Shown here piece after piece: positions 61,801 to 64,000 of a DNA stretch of 64,000 nt; position 1 is the stretch's first letter; each line of letters starts with the position of its first letter. Under the pieces are notes generated by a model, which worked only from the letters and a program-made list of their open reading frames with translations, did not search any database and was not told where the DNA came from. Source of the stretch: Rufibacter glacialis (GTDB lineage: Bacteria; Bacteroidota; Bacteroidia; Cytophagales; Hymenobacteraceae); the NCBI RefSeq assembly GCF_008271745.1, contig NZ_VKKZ01000020.1, positions 1-64,000 of the forward strand, read 5' to 3'. The position numbers were made by a program, and so were the translations under genes.

Positions 61801-64000
61801 GGCAATGGCGTTCCCGGTGGTGTAGGTGCCTCCATTGGAGAAGTATTGGTCCGCAGAAAATGGTCCCATAGAGGTGTTCACTGCCCCCCCACCGGAGTTA
61901 ATCTGGTACAAAGCCGGTTGGGCGGTGGTAGGACCATCATAATTTATTTTGATAAAGTCCCAGGTGGCGGTGAAGGCGCTTCCTCCTCTGGAAGTAGAGA
62001 TAATACCGGTGGCCACTGGGGTTCCTCCCTGCATAGTGGTCAAGAGGGAGCCCCCTAGTTGAATGGGAGAACCTAAAGCCGTAATGGCGCCTCCATCTTT
62101 GGCATACTTAGGCTGAACCATTCCGGTAGAAGGATTAACGGAGAAATAGAGATCCAGCGCAGAGGATGGCAGGCCACCCGGCAAAGGGTACTGGAACTTG
62201 GTGACCACGCCTGCATTTTCATAGACCACCTCAATGCCTCCTACCCCGCCATTCGCGTTCAAGACAATTTTAAGGTAGTTGTCCTGATCCCCTTTCCCTA
62301 AGAAGATCCCCTGAGATTGGAACCCAGTAGGGGTGTTTCCATTGAAGAAGGGACCCAAGCACCTTCCCTGCACCGTATAGGCAGAAGCGGAAGCTTTATA
62401 ACCGAACTGGAAGGCATTTTCCTGGTTATTCAGGGTGCCTAACGCATCACCCGCTGACACTGCCACCACAGAGAAGGCCCCTACCGCTCCGCCAGCGATC
62501 AGGTTTTCCTCATAATACAGGTTGTAATAATCATTGGTGGCCTGGCCATTGGTCATGAGCCCGGTAAACCCTAACCCAAAGAAGCCTGTGCCCGGGCTAT
62601 TATTGAACAGTTCATAATTGATAGGTATGTTGGTGTTCACTCCATTTGTGGCATCAATGGGAAAGAAGTCCACATTGTCCCCTACACTATCATTGTCATC
62701 ATCTGGGTCATTCAGGTCAGATTTCTTATCGCTATCATTGTCTGGGGGCATGCTGGAAGACGAACATGGGTTAGATGCATTGTCTATCTCGTCTTGATTA
62801 GAATACCCATCTCCGTCTTCATCAGAGGTACTGTAACTGCCGGTACAAACAAAGGCATCTTGGGGCTCAAAAATAGTGATGGCATCTGCCCCGTAGGTGC
62901 TGGCCCAAACCGTGCCTGGGAAAATATCAGTGTCACCCTGGGTAGTGACATCTAAGGGTTGGGAACCGAATCCTGAGGCAAAAGGTAAATCAGTATTGGT
63001 CTTATCAGAGGTGGTCTTGGAATTGGTGACATTGGTACCGTCTTCTGTGGGTGTGATCCTGAAAATATCACCAGAAAAGCTAGCGGCCAGTAAGGATCCT
63101 TTTAACCCATTGCTAAAATTAGAGGCAGTGTATTCGGCTATCCCATTGGTGGAAGTATGGAAGGTGAGCAGGGCCTTGTCGGTCACGCCCGGCATTTGGA
63201 AATCCCCTTCAATAGGATTGGCTTTGGTTACCGGCACTGGAGGCCAATCTACAGGCAAAGGATTGGCTCCTGAGGTACTTGTGCGCCAGACCCCAGAAGA
63301 GCCATTATGGGTATACAACCCGGCGCCGCCTGGGTTTGCTCTCAAAGGATTAGGGTGACCACCGTAATGGCTTCCGGGAACATAGGTAGCTGTATTCCCT
63401 ATGTAATGTAAGTTATCCTTGTTATTCACCATGGGGTCATTGACGCCGGGGCCTGTTGAACCTGGTTCGCTGGAAAGGTAATTGTTCGTAGCCGTGCCAC
63501 CAGGTCCTTCTTTATCAGGATATCCTCCCCACCCTTGGTTTGCCCCATTGTCTATGGTATAGATGCGGCCGGCTTTCCCGGGGGTTTTGGTGATAAGCAA
63601 ATCAAAGGAATTCCTGAAACCTGGGGAATAGATCTGCACCGGTCCCCCAGTGACTAATTTGGCTTGGTTGAGGCCGTCATTACCCCCAAAAGGATCCCCT
63701 ACATCGGCAGTGCCTACGTTGGCCCGGGTAGGGTCATCCAGGGTGGGCAAATCATATTTATAGGCCGTGTTACCGCTTTCTTTGGTAGGCATGGCATTGA
63801 TGGCATTCAGGTCGATAGACAGAATAGCCGCACTCAAGGCAAACTCATTTAAATAGGCGAAGTTAACGGACGGGGCCCCTGCATTGGTATGGCCTCCCAA
63901 GGCCAGGTAAAGGATATTCTTCGCCTCGTCTAGCTGTATGCCATTGGTAGAGTGGTTTTCTTCCGAGCGGGGTAATCCTCTTACCAAGTCTATTTTACTC
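58837..64000 (-). CDS. Giant T9SS-secreted protein with propeller-like, malectin-like and PKD-like modules (N-terminus outside window)
   Basis: About 1720 residues are in the window, and the frame runs off the right edge. Order (residues counted from 63987): a propeller-like region (1-385; YLALGGHTNAGAPS, NGANQGWGGYP), possibly related to PQQ/sorbosone-dehydrogenase-type propellers. Next, calcium-binding thrombospondin-3-like repeats (DEDGDGYSNQDE, DPDDDNDSVGDNVD, 386-450) and a beta-sandwich (452-685). Then four malectin-like domains (about 692-837, 946-1090, 1199-1345, 1454-1597; hallmark YRVVLHFAEIYF and RVFDV.LEG) alternating with three PKD-like domains (PVANAGPDQSITLPVSSVTL). The end is a type A T9SS sorting domain (1632-1716; VSPNPFDQSVNL). 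Malectins bind glucans, so surface-bound carbohydrate binding or adhesion is likely. Confidence 0.9.
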   Translation of the reverse strand, partial: SKIDLVRGLPRSEENHSTNGIQLDEAKNILYLALGGHTNAGAPSVNFAYLNEFALSAAILSIDLNAINAMPTKESGNTAYKYDLPTLDDPTRANVGTADVGDPFGGNDGLNQAKLVTGGPVQIYSPGFRNSFDLLITKTPGKAGRIYTIDNGANQGWGGYPDKEGPGGTATNNYLSSEPGSTGPGVNDPMVNNKDNLHYIGNTATYVPGSHYGGHPNPLRANPGGAGLYTHNGSSGVWRTSTSGANPLPVDWPPVPVTKANPIEGDFQMPGVTDKALLTFHTSTNGIAEYTASNFSNGLKGSLLAASFSGDIFRITPTEDGTNVTNSKTTSDKTNTDLPFASGFGSQPLDVTTQGDTDIFPGTVWASTYGADAITIFEPQDAFVCTGSYSTSDEDGDGYSNQDEIDNASNPCSSSSMPPDNDSDKKSDLNDPDDDNDSVGDNVDFFPIDATNGVNTNIPINYELFNNSPGTGFFGLGFTGLMTNGQATNDYYNLYYEENLIAGGAVGAFSVVAVSAGDALGTLNNQENAFQFGYKASASAYTVQGRCLGPFFNGNTPTGFQSQGIFLGKGDQDNYLKIVLNANGGVGGIEVVYENAGVVTKFQYPLPGGLPSSALDLYFSVNPSTGMVQPKYAKDGGAITALGSPIQLGGSLLTTMQGGTPVATGIISTSRGGSAFTATWDFIKINYDGPTTAQPALYQINSGGGAVNTSMGPFSADQYFSNGGTYTTGNAIANTTDDALYQSERYGWGQTLSYAIPVSNGQYRVVLHFAEIYFQNLGQRVFDVSLEGAKVLDNYDIVKKVGPLAAVTETFIVSVTDGSLNLNMSALAADGGMDNPKISGIEVYPGGSTPPPSLPVANAGPDQSITLPVSSVTLSGSGTSSSGAITAYEWAQVSGPNTAAFSSKTVASPTVSGLVAGDYVFSLKVTSSAGVSPADQVAVKVNPQPTSSTALYRLNAGGGALNTSMGNFSADQYFSGGSPFSVGDAIANTTDDGLYQTERWGPGTLSYAIPVSTGQYRVVLHFAEIYFQSPGQRVFDVSLEGTKVLDNYDITGKVGPRAAVMETFTVSVSDDMLNLLLSSAPADGGLDNPKISAIEVYSTGTTPPPSLPVANAGPDQSITLPVSSVTLSGSGTSSSGAITAYEWAQVSGPNTAAFSSKTVASPTVSGLVAGDYVFSLKVTSSAGVSPADQVAVKVNPQPTSSTALYRLNSGGGAISTSLGDFSADQYYASGGTYTTGNGIANTTDDALYQSERYGWGQTLSYAIPVASGQYRVVLHFAEIYFQNLGQRVFDVNLEGVKVLDNYDIVKKVGAMAAVSETFTVSVTDGSLSLYMSALAADGGMDNPKISGIEVYSTGTTPPPPSLPVANAGPDQTITLPVNSVTLSGSGTSSSGAITAYEWAQVSGPNTAAFSSKTVASPTVSGLVAGDYVFSLKVTSSAGVSPADQVAVKVNPQPPTSTSTYRLNAGGGALNTSFGAFSADQYYTGVSYANFNSKSISGTSDQLLYQTERYGDKTLTYAIPVINGQYKVVLHFAELVHNKAGKRVFDVFLEGAKVMDNYDIVKKVGWRAAVTETFTVNVTDGVLDLRLSSLAADGGIDNPKISAIEVSGAVSGTSTAMAVASVAEKPEPNQKGIAVSVSPNPFDQSVNLKVSSEVPQQFRIRVMDLMGRQLFQREFTGTSSGPETITFDFEESKIPRNNLYLIEVETTDKSFRKVMKLVRNL
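59642..61450 (-). repeat. Three near-identical 285-bp PKD modules in a ~762-bp periodic array
   Basis: Copies at 59642-59926, 60407-60691 and 61166-61450 differ by roughly 10-14 positions each by eye, mostly synonymous. The malectin-like modules between them are more diverged. The array also produces long spurious open frames on the plus strand. Confidence 0.9.

Overview
The window is chromosomal DNA from a member of the Bacteroidota, most likely order Cytophagales, family Hymenobacteraceae (Rufibacter/Pontibacter-like; the genus is my inference). The reasons are: three secreted proteins with C-terminal type IX secretion (T9SS) sorting domains; a primary sigma factor of only 287 residues without region 1.1; promoters of the Bacteroidota type (TTTG at -33, about 19 nt, TAnnTTTG at -7); a bacillithiol deacetylase; a sphingolipid-type acyltransferase; and a tRNA gene without an encoded CCA. 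Nothing marks a prophage, plasmid or genomic island. The three T9SS cargo genes, two of them at the window edges, are the most accessory-looking part.

Layout. 1-3.7 kb: the end of one T9SS protein and, convergent to it, a 1021-residue T9SS protein with six tandem 74-residue repeats, followed by an AT-rich kilobase without genes. 4.8-14.9 kb: housekeeping genes (Gre factor, tRNA-Met, START-like protein, LptF/G permease, rpsO-pnp, rpoD, trxB, M23/LysM peptidase, bshB1). 15.2-21.5 kb: accC, a serine-palmitoyltransferase-like enzyme, a histone-H1-like small protein, tyrS, holA. 21.7-31.6 kb: one compact operon of a large TPR protein, an outer-membrane barrel, an HU-CCDC81/SPOR protein, ExbB, ExbD, TonB, folC and trmB. 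31.9-38.9 kb: a TrpF-like protein without its catalytic cysteine, mnmA, a lipoprotein, rpe, a TonB-dependent receptor and a DUF2911 protein.

39.1-47.3 kb is a complete histidine operon, hisG-D-C-B-H-A-F-IE, covering all steps from PRPP to histidine. It is preceded by a well-formed promoter and a 29-codon leader peptide with five histidine codons within ten, which I read as a histidine attenuator. The operon's internal gaps are filled with low-complexity and REP-like repeats. 47.5-50.2 kb: a GNAT acetyltransferase, a haloalkane-dehalogenase-like hydrolase and an orphan LytTR response regulator. 50.4-54.6 kb: four translationally coupled genes (C39-like peptidase, RLAN/RimK-like ATP-grasp ligase, GCS2 carboxylate-amine ligase, N-formylglutamate amidohydrolase) that look like a pathway making and trimming a small peptide or amino-acid conjugate. 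This and the histidine leader are the two most interesting items.

54.7-64 kb: a holin_4_2-type membrane protein, a 2-hydroxyacid dehydrogenase, a nucleoid-associated protein (NdpA family), a DUF2459/TIGR02117 gene interrupted by one in-frame stop, and the 3' part of a very large T9SS protein with four malectin-like and three PKD-like modules. The PKD modules are nearly identical at the DNA level. Intergenic regions throughout carry long two-part palindromes, most of them placed as terminators.
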